Position numbers and translations under genes: made by a program | Shown: positions 33,813 to 42,051 of the stretch, piece by piece | Numbering within the stretch: the first letter of the stretch is position 1 | How the letters are laid out: the number at the start of each line of letters is the position of its first letter | Assembly: GCF_019249725.2 (NCBI RefSeq) | Contig: NZ_CP137559.1 | Coordinates: 663,501-727,500 of the forward strand | Direction of reading: 5' to 3' | Source: Segatella hominis | Lineage (GTDB): Bacteria > Bacteroidota > Bacteroidia > Bacteroidales > Bacteroidaceae | DNA length: 64,000 bases | The notes under the pieces: model-generated | The model's database searches: none | Told to the model about the DNA's origin: nothing | Seen by the model: only the letters and a program-made list of their open reading frames with translations

Positions 33813-33856
33813 CACATTATTGAATTATTAACGAACTATTGATCAAGTAAAACTTT

Positions 33857-34966
33857 ATGAAAAAGATTTGTATTGTAGCAGGAGCAAGACCAAATTTTAT
33901 CAAGGTAGCTCCACTTATCAGAGCTATCGTATCTGCAAAAAACAGTGGTCATGATATCGGCTATCAACTGGTCTATACAGGAATGGAAGATGATCCTACG
34001 TTGGAAAATTCTCTGTTTGAAGACTTGGAGATAGCGAAGCCGGATGTTTATCTGGCTGTGGACTGTGAGAATCTGAATGAACTTACAGGTCATGTCATGG
34101 CTAAATTTGAAAAATATCTCCAGGAAAATCCTGCGGATGTGGTTGTCGTGGTGGATGACTTGGCTTCTACTATGGCAGTAGCCATCGTAACTAAGAAACA
34201 GGGCATTCAATTAGCTCATATCGCAGCGGGTACCCGTAGTTTCGATATATCGATGCCTAAGGAAATCAATCGTCTTGTCATTGATGGTCTCTCTGACATC
34301 CTCTTTACTGCAGGTATTTCAAACAACAGTATTGCCAATAAGGAAGGTGCTGAACTTTCCAAGGTATATATGGTAGGAAATATCCTTATCGATAACATCC
34401 GTTTCCTGAAGAACAAGATGTCTCGCCCATCACTGATGGATGAGCATGGATTGGAAGATGGGAAGTATCTTGTTTTGACCATCAACCGAAAAGTTTTGCT
34501 TGCCGATAGAGATAAGTTAAATGCCTTACTCTTTGTGATTGATGCGGAGGCGCGAAAGGCTGGTGTCAAGGTGATAGCTCCTTTGAGAGGTAAAGCTTTG
34601 GAGGCAGTACTGTCTTTCCAAACTCATCAGGCATTACATGATCACCATACAGGAATAGAGATTGTTTCTCCACAGGCTTATCTCGATTTCTGTTATCTCA
34701 CAGCTCATGCTCAGGGTGTCATCAGCGATTCTGGTAATGTGGCAGAAGAGGCTACGTTTAATGGTGTTCCATGTATTACGCTCAATGACTATACAGAGCA
34801 TATTGAGACGGTAAAAGTGGGAACCAATGAACTGGTAGGAGAAGATGCTGAGATACTTGCTGCCATGTTGCAGAAAATCTTCAAGGGCGAATGGAAGAAG
34901 GCTGGCATTCCTGACCGCTGGGATGGTCGTTCTGCAGAACGTATCCTTCAAATCCTTTGTGATTAA
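33857..34966 (+). CDS. WecB-like UDP-GlcNAc 2-epimerase homologue with altered active site
   Basis: A 369-residue protein of the non-hydrolysing UDP-GlcNAc 2-epimerase fold (start KKICIVAGARPNFIKVAPLI, end SDSGNVAEEATFNGVPCITLN). True WecB/MnaA makes UDP-ManNAc for surface polysaccharide. Here several hallmark catalytic positions are changed: H-x-EAG reads HIAAG (Glu to Ala at 123), HRREN reads NRKVL (His to Asn at 210 and Glu to Val), and TERPE reads TEHIE. The Asp of the VHGDT region is kept as VVDDL. It may be inactive as an epimerase, act on another sugar nucleotide, or be regulatory. No polysaccharide genes are adjacent. It has no clear promoter of its own near the IS end. Confidence 0.7.
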   Translation: MKKICIVAGARPNFIKVAPLIRAIVSAKNSGHDIGYQLVYTGMEDDPTLENSLFEDLEIAKPDVYLAVDCENLNELTGHVMAKFEKYLQENPADVVVVVDDLASTMAVAIVTKKQGIQLAHIAAGTRSFDISMPKEINRLVIDGLSDILFTAGISNNSIANKEGAELSKVYMVGNILIDNIRFLKNKMSRPSLMDEHGLEDGKYLVLTINRKVLLADRDKLNALLFVIDAEARKAGVKVIAPLRGKALEAVLSFQTHQALHDHHTGIEIVSPQAYLDFCYLTAHAQGVISDSGNVAEEATFNGVPCITLNDYTEHIETVKVGTNELVGEDAEILAAMLQKIFKGEWKKAGIPDRWDGRSAERILQILCD

Positions 34967-35021
34967 GTATAGAGATAAGTTATGTAGGTTTTACATCATT
35001 GATTTTCAAATCAATATGAAC

Positions 35022-35069
35022 AAAAAAATAAGAGTGTGATGAAGTTTTTCATCACACTCTTATTTTTTT
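35022..35069. terminator. bidirectional terminator between convergent genes
   Basis: A 21-bp perfect stem (35022-35042 with 35049-35069) including AATAAGAGTGTGATGA, flanked by A and T runs, lies between the WecB-like gene and the leftward hypothetical gene. Confidence 0.92.
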
Positions 35070-35091
35070 TGTCTTTATAATGAATTTTATA

Positions 35092-35973
35092 TTACTGTTT
35101 GGAACGGTTTTCATTCGGGTTCGGATAATTGTATCTATCAAAATAATCCATTCCCTTATTATTATACCATACACCCTCCACATTGATTCCGATGGAGAAA
35201 TTCTTGTTGACATTGTACTTCACGCCTGCACCTAAGACATTGGCTCCAGGCATTCCCATACCATATCCGAAAGGCATGGTTCCTCCCATTCCCCATAAAC
35301 CGGGATAATAGCCTAATCCGTAGCCACCATATCTTCCATAACCATAGGGGCCATATCCAGCATAGCGATTGTAGAAGTTATCATAGTTGTTGCTGATGCT
35401 GAGTTGTCCATATACATAAGCTTCCCAATGCTCATTGAATTTATAGCCCATGATGGCATAAAGTCCAACGTCACGATAGCTGTCGCTTCCCCAGAAAGTA
35501 TTGTTGAAATATCCGCCTCCTGCAATCCAGAGTTTTCCATCTTTAGAGAGAGGAGCCAGATAAGTGGCATTGATATTCTGCGAGAATCCGCCTTTATGAG
35601 GCAGGCCTTTTCCGAAAGTTGCAAATGCTGAAGCACCTAAGGAAACATTCAGTCCTTTGTGCAGACCATAGCCGTACTCCAATCCCTTGTTTTCATCTAA
35701 ACTGCTTAGAGGAGATAAGTTGGATTTTTCTTCAGAGAAAGATTTCTGTTCTTCATTCCAAGAAGGTGAACTGACTGTATATTTCACGTTCTTCATTGGT
35801 TTTCCCTGATAAATCATCTTTTGACCGGCTTGCATGATGGTGTCACCAGGCAATAACCAGTCTGCTCTCGGACTATCTGCGCTGTGCAGTGGACCGAAAG
35901 TTAAGGTTTGTGCCTGTGCTTGAGCAATGCAGAAACCAAAGAGTGATATCAGAGTTATGATATATTTCTTCAT
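35092..35973 (-). CDS. exported protein of unknown function with Gly/Tyr-rich segment
   Basis: A 293-residue protein with signal peptide MKKYIITLISLFGFCIAQAQA. The middle (about residues 205-240) is extremely rich in Gly and Tyr (GYGPYGYGRYGGYGLGYYPG). The flanks alternate like outer-membrane strands: LGASAFATFGKGLPHKGGFSQNINATYLAPL and VKYNVNKNFSIGINVEGVWYNN. It may be a small surface-exposed barrel, as in Prevotella genomes. I do not recognise the family. It has its own -7 box. Confidence 0.65.
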   Translation of the reverse strand: MKKYIITLISLFGFCIAQAQAQTLTFGPLHSADSPRADWLLPGDTIMQAGQKMIYQGKPMKNVKYTVSSPSWNEEQKSFSEEKSNLSPLSSLDENKGLEYGYGLHKGLNVSLGASAFATFGKGLPHKGGFSQNINATYLAPLSKDGKLWIAGGGYFNNTFWGSDSYRDVGLYAIMGYKFNEHWEAYVYGQLSISNNYDNFYNRYAGYGPYGYGRYGGYGLGYYPGLWGMGGTMPFGYGMGMPGANVLGAGVKYNVNKNFSIGINVEGVWYNNKGMDYFDRYNYPNPNENRSKQ

Positions 35974-35995
35974 ATTCCGTACTTGTTTTATTCTG

Positions 35996-36003
35996 CAAAC
36001 TTA
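35996..36003 (-). promoter_or_regulatory. -7 promoter box of the Gly/Tyr-rich protein gene
   Basis: TAAGTTTG on the minus strand, 23 bp before the start codon. Confidence 0.65.
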
Positions 36004-36041
36004 CAATTTTTTCTTGTATTTCTATCAGGCTTTAATATAAA

Positions 36042-36084
36042 ACAACAAAAAATAGGCTTGCTTTACTTAAAAAACAAGCCTATT
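36042..36084 (-). terminator. terminator of glyA
   Basis: Read on the minus strand, AATAGGCTTG (36075-36084) pairs with CAAGCCTATT (36051-36060) and is followed by TTTTTGTTG, the U-rich tail. Confidence 0.85.
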
Positions 36085-36144
36085 ATATAATAATGTAAAA
36101 ATCAGGAACTTTTCCGGACCTTTACTTTCCGTTTATCAGAAGAA

Positions 36145-37425
36145 TTAGTAAGCGAACAGAGGATAGTCCTTCATTGTCTCATTTACTTTTTCGCGAACTC
36201 GAGCGATGACCTTTTCGTCCTCTGGGGCATTCAAAACTTCCTCGATAAGTTCAGCAATTAGGTGCATCATATCTTCCTTAGCACCACGAGTAGTCATGGC
36301 AGCTGTTCCGAGACGGATACCTGATGTCTGGAATGCAGAACGAGAGTCGAATGGAACCATGTTCTTATTGACAGTGATATCTGCTGCAACAAGTGCATTT
36401 TCAGCAACTTTACCTGTCAAGTCAGGATACTTAGAGCGCAGATCGACAAGCATAGAGTGGTTGTCTGTACCACCGCTGACAATACCGAATCCACGACCGA
36501 TGAGGTCTTCTGCAAGTACAGCTGCGTTCTTCTTAACCTGAAGTGCATAATCTTTCCAAGATGGTTGCAGGTTCTCATTGAATGCAACTGCCTTGGCAGC
36601 GATGACATGCTCCAAAGGTCCACCTTGCTGTCCTGGGAATACGGCAGAGTTGAGCAACATACTCATCTTCTTCACCTCGCCCTTCTTGGTAGTCAGACCC
36701 CAAGGATTATCAAAATCTTTACCCATCAGGATGATACCACCACGAGGACCACGGAGAGTCTTGTGTGTAGTAGAAGTAACGATGTGGGCATACTTCAATG
36801 GATTATCCAACAAACCAGCTGCAATCAAACCAGCAGGGTGAGCCATATCAATCATCAGCAAGGCGCCTACCTCATCAGCAATTTTGCGCATGCGGGCATA
36901 ATCCCACTCACGGCTATAGGCACTACCGCCACCGATGATCAACTTAGGTTTATGCTCAAGAGCCAATTTCTCCATTTCGTCGTAATCAACTCGGCCTGTC
37001 TCTTTGTTGAGGTTGTAACCGATAGGGTTGTAGAGAATACCAGAAGTATTGACGTGGCTGCCATGAGAAAGGTGACCACCGTGGTCGAGATTCAATCCCA
37101 TGAAAGTATCGCCAGGTTTGAGGACAGCGAGCAGAACGGCAGCATTAGCCTGTGCTCCAGAGTGAGGCTGAACATTGGCATACTCAGCACCGAAGACTTT
37201 CTTGACACGCTCGATGGCAAGGTTCTCTACGATATCAACAACTTGGCAACCGCCATAGTAACGTTTGCCAGGGAGACCTTCTGCATACTTGTTGGTCAAG
37301 TATGAACCCATAGCTTTCATCACTTCTTCACTTACGAAATTCTCAGAAGCAATCAGCTCCATACCTTTCAACTGACGCTGATGCTCTCTCTCAATCAGGT
37401 CGAAAATCTCTTGATCTTTTTCCAT
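36145..37425 (-). CDS. glyA: serine hydroxymethyltransferase
   Basis: A 426-residue PLP enzyme that interconverts serine and glycine while producing 5,10-methylene-tetrahydrofolate. [13 protein letters not shown] carries the PLP lysine and [12 protein letters not shown] is a conserved substrate-binding stretch; [15 protein letters not shown] and [12 protein letters not shown] are family marks. Length is normal. It lies downstream of pyrBI but has its own promoter (37467-37474), within the pyrI terminator. Confidence 0.97.
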   Translation of the reverse strand: MEKDQEIFDLIEREHQRQLKGMELIASENFVSEEVMKAMGSYLTNKYAEGLPGKRYYGGCQVVDIVENLAIERVKKVFGAEYANVQPHSGAQANAAVLLAVLKPGDTFMGLNLDHGGHLSHGSHVNTSGILYNPIGYNLNKETGRVDYDEMEKLALEHKPKLIIGGGSAYSREWDYARMRKIADEVGALLMIDMAHPAGLIAAGLLDNPLKYAHIVTSTTHKTLRGPRGGIILMGKDFDNPWGLTTKKGEVKKMSMLLNSAVFPGQQGGPLEHVIAAKAVAFNENLQPSWKDYALQVKKNAAVLAEDLIGRGFGIVSGGTDNHSMLVDLRSKYPDLTGKVAENALVAADITVNKNMVPFDSRSAFQTSGIRLGTAAMTTRGAKEDMMHLIAELIEEVLNAPEDEKVIARVREKVNETMKDYPLFAY

Positions 37426-37466
37426 TGGCTCTTATTGTTAAGTTCTGTATTTATGAATTGCGGATG

Positions 37467-37474
37467 CAAAAATA
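37467..37474 (-). promoter_or_regulatory. -7 promoter box of glyA
   Basis: TATTTTTG on the minus strand. It coincides with the U-rich tail of the pyrI terminator. Confidence 0.65.
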
Positions 37475-37528
37475 AGCATTTTTCTTCAATACTCCAAATA
37501 ATATGGAAGAAAAAGAAGAAAAATGCTT
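37474..37528 (-). terminator. terminator of the pyrBI operon
   Basis: AAGCATTTTTCTTC (37515-37528 read on minus) pairs with GAAGAAAAATGCTT (37474-37487), a 14-bp stem, followed on the minus strand by ATTTTTG. Confidence 0.75.
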
Positions 37529-37536
37529 TCAAATTG

Positions 37537-38001
37537 TTACTTACAAAGTTCTACCTTGCCTAATTGTTGCTCTTTATCGCAATAGTGGCAGCGGATAATT
37601 CCGAGTGCAGCATCTACTGTGTGGAAGATAGTTGCCATAGGCTCATTATTGGTGATACACTTAGGATTGTTGCATTTTACGATGCCTTTGAGTGTATCAG
37701 GAGTCTTCACGGTCTTTTTCTCCACGATTTCATAGTCCTTGATGATACTCAGACCAATGTTAGGAGCAACTACAGAGAGGCGGTTGATTTCCTCATCAGT
37801 GAAATACTTGTTGGCAACCTTGATGATTCCCTTTTTGCCGATTTTCTTGGAAGGCAAGTTGTAGCCGATAGTGACAGGAGTGTCCATCTTTTCCAACTGG
37901 AGCAGGTTGACAACCTGATAGGTCTTCTCGGCTGGTATGTGGTCGATTACGGTACCGTTTTCGATAGCCGCAACTACGAGTTGATTCTTATTGTTTCCCA
38001 T
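37537..38001 (-). CDS. pyrI: aspartate carbamoyltransferase regulatory subunit
   Basis: A 154-residue subunit. [19 protein letters not shown] is the allosteric domain and [12 protein letters not shown] with CHYCDKEQ is the zinc domain (four Cys) that contacts the catalytic subunit. It gives feedback control by CTP and ATP. ATG 38001 (MGNNKNQL) fits the family better than the GTG at 38016. It is co-transcribed with pyrB, 28 bp upstream. Confidence 0.95.
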   Translation of the reverse strand: MGNNKNQLVVAAIENGTVIDHIPAEKTYQVVNLLQLEKMDTPVTIGYNLPSKKIGKKGIIKVANKYFTDEEINRLSVVAPNIGLSIIKDYEIVEKKTVKTPDTLKGIVKCNNPKCITNNEPMATIFHTVDAALGIIRCHYCDKEQQLGKVELCK

Positions 38002-38029
38002 AATTACATTAATCACTAAACATTAAACA

Positions 38030-38977
38030 TTACTCAATCACGGTCTTGTCATTCTTGACGTCATCGAGTGTGATGCCGAGGCAGTGACAGAAGATGGCTT
38101 CTCGTGCATAGAGACCATTTTGAGCCTGCTGGATGTAGTATGCATGTGGGTCGTCATCCACATCGTATGCAATTTCATTCACGCGAGGCAGTGGGTGCAT
38201 GATCTTCATGTTTTCCTTAGCCTTGCTGAGCATTTCGCGTTTGAGGATATATACGTTCTTTACTCTTTCGTATTCCATCAGATCACTGAAACGCTCCTTC
38301 TGTACACGTGTCATGTAGAGAATGTCGGCACCAGCGATGACATCCTCGTTGAAATCTTCGTGCTCCACATACTTAATGTTGTGCTGCTGGCAGTACAACT
38401 TATATTCCTGTGGCATAGCGAGTTCCTTAGGAGCGATAAAGTGGAATGTAGGATTGAAATGGCGCATGGCCGTGATGAGGGAGTGAACTGTACGTCCGTA
38501 CTTCAGGTCGCCTACCAGATAAATATTGAGGTTCTCCAAAGTACCTTGTGTCTTGTAGATTGAGTAGAGGTCGAGCAAGCATTGTGATGGGTGCTCGTGG
38601 GCTCCGTCTCCGGCATTGACGATTGGCACAGGAGCAACTTCGCTTGCATATATGGCAGCACCTTCGATGAAGTGGCGCATAGCGATGACGTCAGCATAGT
38701 TGCTTACCATCAGGATGGTATCCTTGAGAGTCTCACCCTTTGTAGTGCTGGATGTCTTGGCATCAGAGAAACCAATGACACGTGCGCCAAGGCGGTTGGC
38801 TGCTGTCTGGAAACTGAGTTGGGTACGAGTGGATGGTTCGAAGAAAAGGGTTGCTACAACCTTTCCCTTCAACAGCTCCCTGTTAGGATGCTTTTCAAAC
38901 TCTTGTGCCATTTCCAAGAGATACATGAGTTTCTCCTTGGAAAGGTCTGCAATCGTCACAAAATTATGTTTTTCCAT
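38030..38977 (-). CDS. pyrB: aspartate carbamoyltransferase catalytic subunit
   Basis: A 315-residue enzyme making N-carbamoyl-aspartate, the first committed step of pyrimidine synthesis. [21 protein letters not shown] carries the carbamoyl-phosphate loop, HPSQCLLDL the aspartate site region, [15 protein letters not shown] the conserved end. Length and start (ATG 38977) are normal. Confidence 0.97.
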   Translation of the reverse strand: MEKHNFVTIADLSKEKLMYLLEMAQEFEKHPNRELLKGKVVATLFFEPSTRTQLSFQTAANRLGARVIGFSDAKTSSTTKGETLKDTILMVSNYADVIAMRHFIEGAAIYASEVAPVPIVNAGDGAHEHPSQCLLDLYSIYKTQGTLENLNIYLVGDLKYGRTVHSLITAMRHFNPTFHFIAPKELAMPQEYKLYCQQHNIKYVEHEDFNEDVIAGADILYMTRVQKERFSDLMEYERVKNVYILKREMLSKAKENMKIMHPLPRVNEIAYDVDDDPHAYYIQQAQNGLYAREAIFCHCLGITLDDVKNDKTVIE

Positions 38978-39011
38978 TGTAAATTTGATTGAATTGTTTT
39001 GAAATCGCCTC

Positions 39012-39019
39012 CAAAGTTA
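39012..39019 (-). promoter_or_regulatory. -7 promoter box of pyrBI
   Basis: TAACTTTG on the minus strand, 35 bp before pyrB. Confidence 0.7.
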
Positions 39020-39136
39020 CATATATTTTTTGGTTTTTCATTCATTTCCTCTGAAAGTTTTAGGTTATTTTGCACATCGTCTTTCATTGTTATCATGTTT
39101 TTCTCTAATTCCTTTTCAAATCTCAAACTTTTTGTC

Positions 39137-39144
39137 TATCTTTG
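39137..39144 (+). promoter_or_regulatory. -7 promoter box of the HU-HIG gene
   Basis: TATCTTTG about 120 bp upstream of the start codon, so the leader is long. Confidence 0.65.
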
Positions 39145-39263
39145 CACTCACATGACGAATCAAAACATAGCATCATGAAGATGGTGAATATGTTTACCTA
39201 TTTATATATATAAGAGATAGGAAATATTCGGTAGATATTAACATCATAGAGTACAAGATAACT

Positions 39264-39926
39264 ATGCCAAAAGCAACAGGTTCGATACATTATATAGAAC
39301 ACCGTTCTCCGATGAAAGACGAGACCGGCGAATATTTGATTCATCCTCAGTTCGTTTATAGCGATATTTATGATTTTAAGGATATGACAAAGGGAATGCG
39401 GCATCATCACCAGATGACGCCAGCCCAATTTGTGGCAGCCATCGAATCCATCAAGGACGAGACGATGTTGGCTCTCTCCCAAGGTATGGAAGTGAAGATA
39501 GGAAATATGCTTGTCATTCGTCCGAAGCTAAAGTTACGGGAACACAAGGATGAAAATGGTAATTATTATCACAAGGTTTATCATGAAGGTGAGCGCATAC
39601 CTGCCAGTGAGGTAGTATGTTCCGGTTTTGAGGTGCGAACAACCAAGGAGTTTGACAAGGACTTTTTCATTGAGTATGATAGTAAATGCAGCCGTAGTCC
39701 TTGGAAAACAAAAGCTTTTGCGCAAGCCCCAGAGCAAGAATGGCTGGTTATCACCAATTATTGCAAGGAACATGGTTTTATAACAGTCAAGAACTTCCGT
39801 CTTTTGTTGGGCGTAGCAGACTATCATGCTCGCCAAGTGCTTGATGGTTATTGTGAAGGAGATTTTCCGAAGATGGTTCGCGAGAAGGTGGGTGCCACTT
39901 ATTTGTATCGGGTAATAGGGGAGTGA
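39264..39926 (+). CDS. HU-HIG-type DNA-binding protein (HU plus winged helix)
   Basis: A 220-residue protein. The first half (about residues 20-125) is a HU/IHF-like DNA-binding fold as in the HU-HIG family (TPAQFVAAIESIKDETMLALSQGMEVKIGNMLVIRPKLKLREH), and the C-terminal 70 residues look like a winged helix (ITVKNFRLLLGVADYHARQVLDGYCEGDFPKMVREKVGATYLYRV). Bacteroidetes carry many such nucleoid-like proteins, often in mobile regions. It is monocistronic with a strong terminator. Confidence 0.75.
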   Translation: MPKATGSIHYIEHRSPMKDETGEYLIHPQFVYSDIYDFKDMTKGMRHHHQMTPAQFVAAIESIKDETMLALSQGMEVKIGNMLVIRPKLKLREHKDENGNYYHKVYHEGERIPASEVVCSGFEVRTTKEFDKDFFIEYDSKCSRSPWKTKAFAQAPEQEWLVITNYCKEHGFITVKNFRLLLGVADYHARQVLDGYCEGDFPKMVREKVGATYLYRVIGE

Positions 39927-40023
39927 AATTACGTGATTGTAGAGTAAAAAGGTATATTGTTTAAGAGTAATTACCAATACTTATGGGCTGAAACGTATGC
40001 TCTCAACCTTTAGTACATACGTA

Positions 40024-40057
40024 AAAAGAGTTTTTGACGGCTGTCAAAAACTCTTTT
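40024..40057 (+). terminator. terminator of the HU-HIG gene
   Basis: A perfect 15-bp stem, AAAAGAGTTTTTGAC paired with GTCAAAAACTCTTTT around GGCT. Confidence 0.85.
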
Positions 40058-40113
40058 AGTTATTCTCGAAAGCTCTTTTGACGGTAGTGAAAAACTATCG
40101 GAACTTTACTTCT

Positions 40114-40449
40114 TTATGTGTGAACCTCTTCTGCTACGCTTGTGGCATATTGCTCAACGTCTGGAATCTTGTACGGGCGAAGTGTATGTGTGGTAGTGAT
40201 GATGTCGTCTCCAAGAACGGTTGCCATTTTAGCGATAGAGGATAGTGTGAGATTATGCGTGCCGCTTAACCATCGGCTCACTTCTGTTTCTGTCTTGTTT
40301 AGGGCTTTAGCAAAATCACGTTGGGTCATGTTGCGTTCCTTCAGCAAGTCATACACTCTGTTGGCAATAGCTACACCAAAATCTACTTGCTTGTTTGTGT
40401 TTTCAGGAGTAGTCTTGCGGATAGAATCCATTATCTTATTTGTTTTCAT
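40114..40449 (-). CDS. XRE-family helix-turn-helix regulator (antitoxin-like)
   Basis: A 111-residue protein beginning MKTNKIMDSIRKTTPENTNKQ. The helix-turn-helix is MTQRDFAKALNKTETEVSRWLSGTHNLTLSSIAKMATVLGDDII. Size and layout suit an antitoxin. A longer open frame to 40782 in the same frame also covers the tail of the decayed AAA gene, but that upstream part is unrelated sequence, so ATG 40449 is chosen. The start overlaps the end of a small open frame (40436-40675) by 14 bp, giving a possible two-gene pair. Confidence 0.65.
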   Translation of the reverse strand: MKTNKIMDSIRKTTPENTNKQVDFGVAIANRVYDLLKERNMTQRDFAKALNKTETEVSRWLSGTHNLTLSSIAKMATVLGDDIITTTHTLRPYKIPDVEQYATSVAEEVHT

Positions 40450-40675
40450 ATAATTTTTCAATTCCATATTGTTCACAAGTGTTCCAGTAAGCCTCTGTAC
40501 ATAGTTTATGGACTTGTTTGTTGTACTTATCTTCGTTTTGACTCTCAATCCAGTGAAAACGTACTTCTGCCAGGTGAGAAGAACATTCTCTATACAAATT
40601 GGCTTCTCGCTTAAAGCGAAATGCTGGGGGTAGTTCTTGAAGTTGATCTGCTGCATTGCAGTCTGGGCATCCTGA
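40436..40675 (-). pseudogene. unrecognised 3' gene fragment overlapping the XRE gene
   Basis: In a different frame from the decayed AAA gene, 79 codons are open to a stop at 40436-40438, with the run REANLYRECSSHLAEVRF then HWIESQNEDKYNKQVHK and EAYWNTCEQYGIEKLYENK. There is no ATG in the frame. The coding-like composition and the 14-bp overlap with the XRE start suggest the 3' end of a partner gene whose 5' part was lost or replaced by the AAA/nuclease remnant. No family is recognised. Confidence 0.4.
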
Positions 40676-41908
40676 TTAAGTTTCAATTCTATGAGGTCGA
40701 GATTGGTCTTGGTCAGGAGAACAATGCCAACTCTGCCTTTTGGGGTATGTACCTCCACATCTACAAGATAGTCAGTGAGCAAAGTTTAAATGAAGAATAA
40801 CATCTTTTACCTCTTTGTTTGGAATGTCGAGGGTATAATAATTATACTCCTGGTTGTAATCTTTGATGGTGATGTAACCACTTTGGTAGAGTAATGGCAT
40901 GATGGTAGTCATGTTCTCCGTTGGTGCATCAAATTCGCTTGCATCAGCTTCTACTCTTGTGATGTCCGATGGTATAACGTCGAATTTTCGCATCATATTG
41001 ATGAGGTATGTAGGAGTGCCAGAGGCAAACCAATATGAACCGAATTTCTTCTCATTGAAGCAATTCAGCAAACTGTAAGGATTGAAAATGTCTGGTGATT
41101 CGCCAGAGAAGTGATAACCATCGTAATGCTCTTTGAGTTTTTCGATGGCTTGCTCCTTGGTTATGCCTATTTTCTCAGCCAATTCTCCTATGTCCTCCGA
41201 CATTTGGGTAAGCAGTTCTTCTTTTGTGATACCACAAATACCAGCATAGTCATCATTCATGGAGAGAAGGGTGATGTTGTTTAGTTCACTGAAAATGCTG
41301 ACTTGCGAGAACTTGGTGATGCCTGTGAGAAAAACAAAACGGAGAACAGGTTCTCTGTATTTCAAAGGGCTGTAGAAATTGCGCATAACATCACGAAGAG
41401 CTATCAGTCTGTCATTGTCATGAGCAACGTCTAACAAAGGCGCATCATACTCATCAATGAGAACGACCACTTGTTTGCCGCTTTTTTGATATGCAGTGTT
41501 GATAAGGTCTATCAAACGATTGTTGTTACCTTTTGCAGGGTTAGAAATTCCCCATTTCTTTTCCTCATCTTGGAGGCGATATCCCAGGTACTCTTCCAGC
41601 TGTTCCTTGTCCATGTGCTTTCCACCGCTCATGTCAAAATGCAGTACAGGATATTCTGTCCATTCTTTCTCAAACTTTTCGATGGCAAGTCCTTCAAACA
41701 AATCTTTCTTGCCTTCAAAGTAGCTTTGGAGCGTTGAGACAAGTAGTGATTTTCCAAAACGGCGAGGGCGAGCCAGGAAGAAATATGTACCACTGGTATG
41801 AGTCATGTGGTAGATATATTCCGTCTTGTCTATATAGAGTTTATCTTCCTTGCGGATTCTCTCAAATGTCTGTATTCCTAAAGGATATAGTTTTCTTGCC
41901 ATAAGCAT
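40594..41908 (-). pseudogene. decayed AAA-ATPase / PD-(D/E)XK nuclease protein
   Basis: The N-terminal 375 residues match the AAA-ATPase-like family found in great numbers in Bacteroidetes: a P-loop RPRRFGKSLLVSTL and Walker B VVLIDEYDAPLLD. The normal protein is over 500 residues with a C-terminal PD-(D/E)XK domain. Here the frame stops after HLNFAH at 40772 and the nuclease remnant continues in another frame (VDVEVHTPKGRVGIVLLTKT then IELKL), with the catalytic Asp of RVD changed to Gly. About 100 residues between the domains appear to be missing, and homology ends near FALSEKPI (40594). Probably inactive. ATG 41902 is an alternative start. Confidence 0.7.
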
Positions 41909-41998
41909 CTAAGTCTTTTTTCTGCCGACAAAGTTAACATTATTATTTGGAATATGCAAAATTTCCTTGATTTCTTTTGCGTAACAACTTTTTTTGTG

Positions 41999-42006
41999 TA
42001 ATTTTG
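41999..42006 (+). promoter_or_regulatory. -7 promoter box of the penicillin-binding protein gene
   Basis: TAATTTTG fits TAnnTTTG, 46 bp before ATG 42052. Confidence 0.65.
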
Positions 42007-42051
42007 CACAAATTATCAAGAAATGATATTTGAAATATAATTTAATTAGTG

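Larger units (their letters stand above)
32515..33818 (+). mobile_element. IS4-family insertion sequence (ends approximate)
   Basis: The element contains one transposase gene. A candidate terminal repeat is TAGCTATAAAAAG at about 32520 against the reverse complement of CAGCGTATAGCTG at about 33797-33809, sharing AGCTATA only, so the right end may overlap the transposase stop. No convincing target duplication was found, hence the ends are uncertain. Confidence 0.45.
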
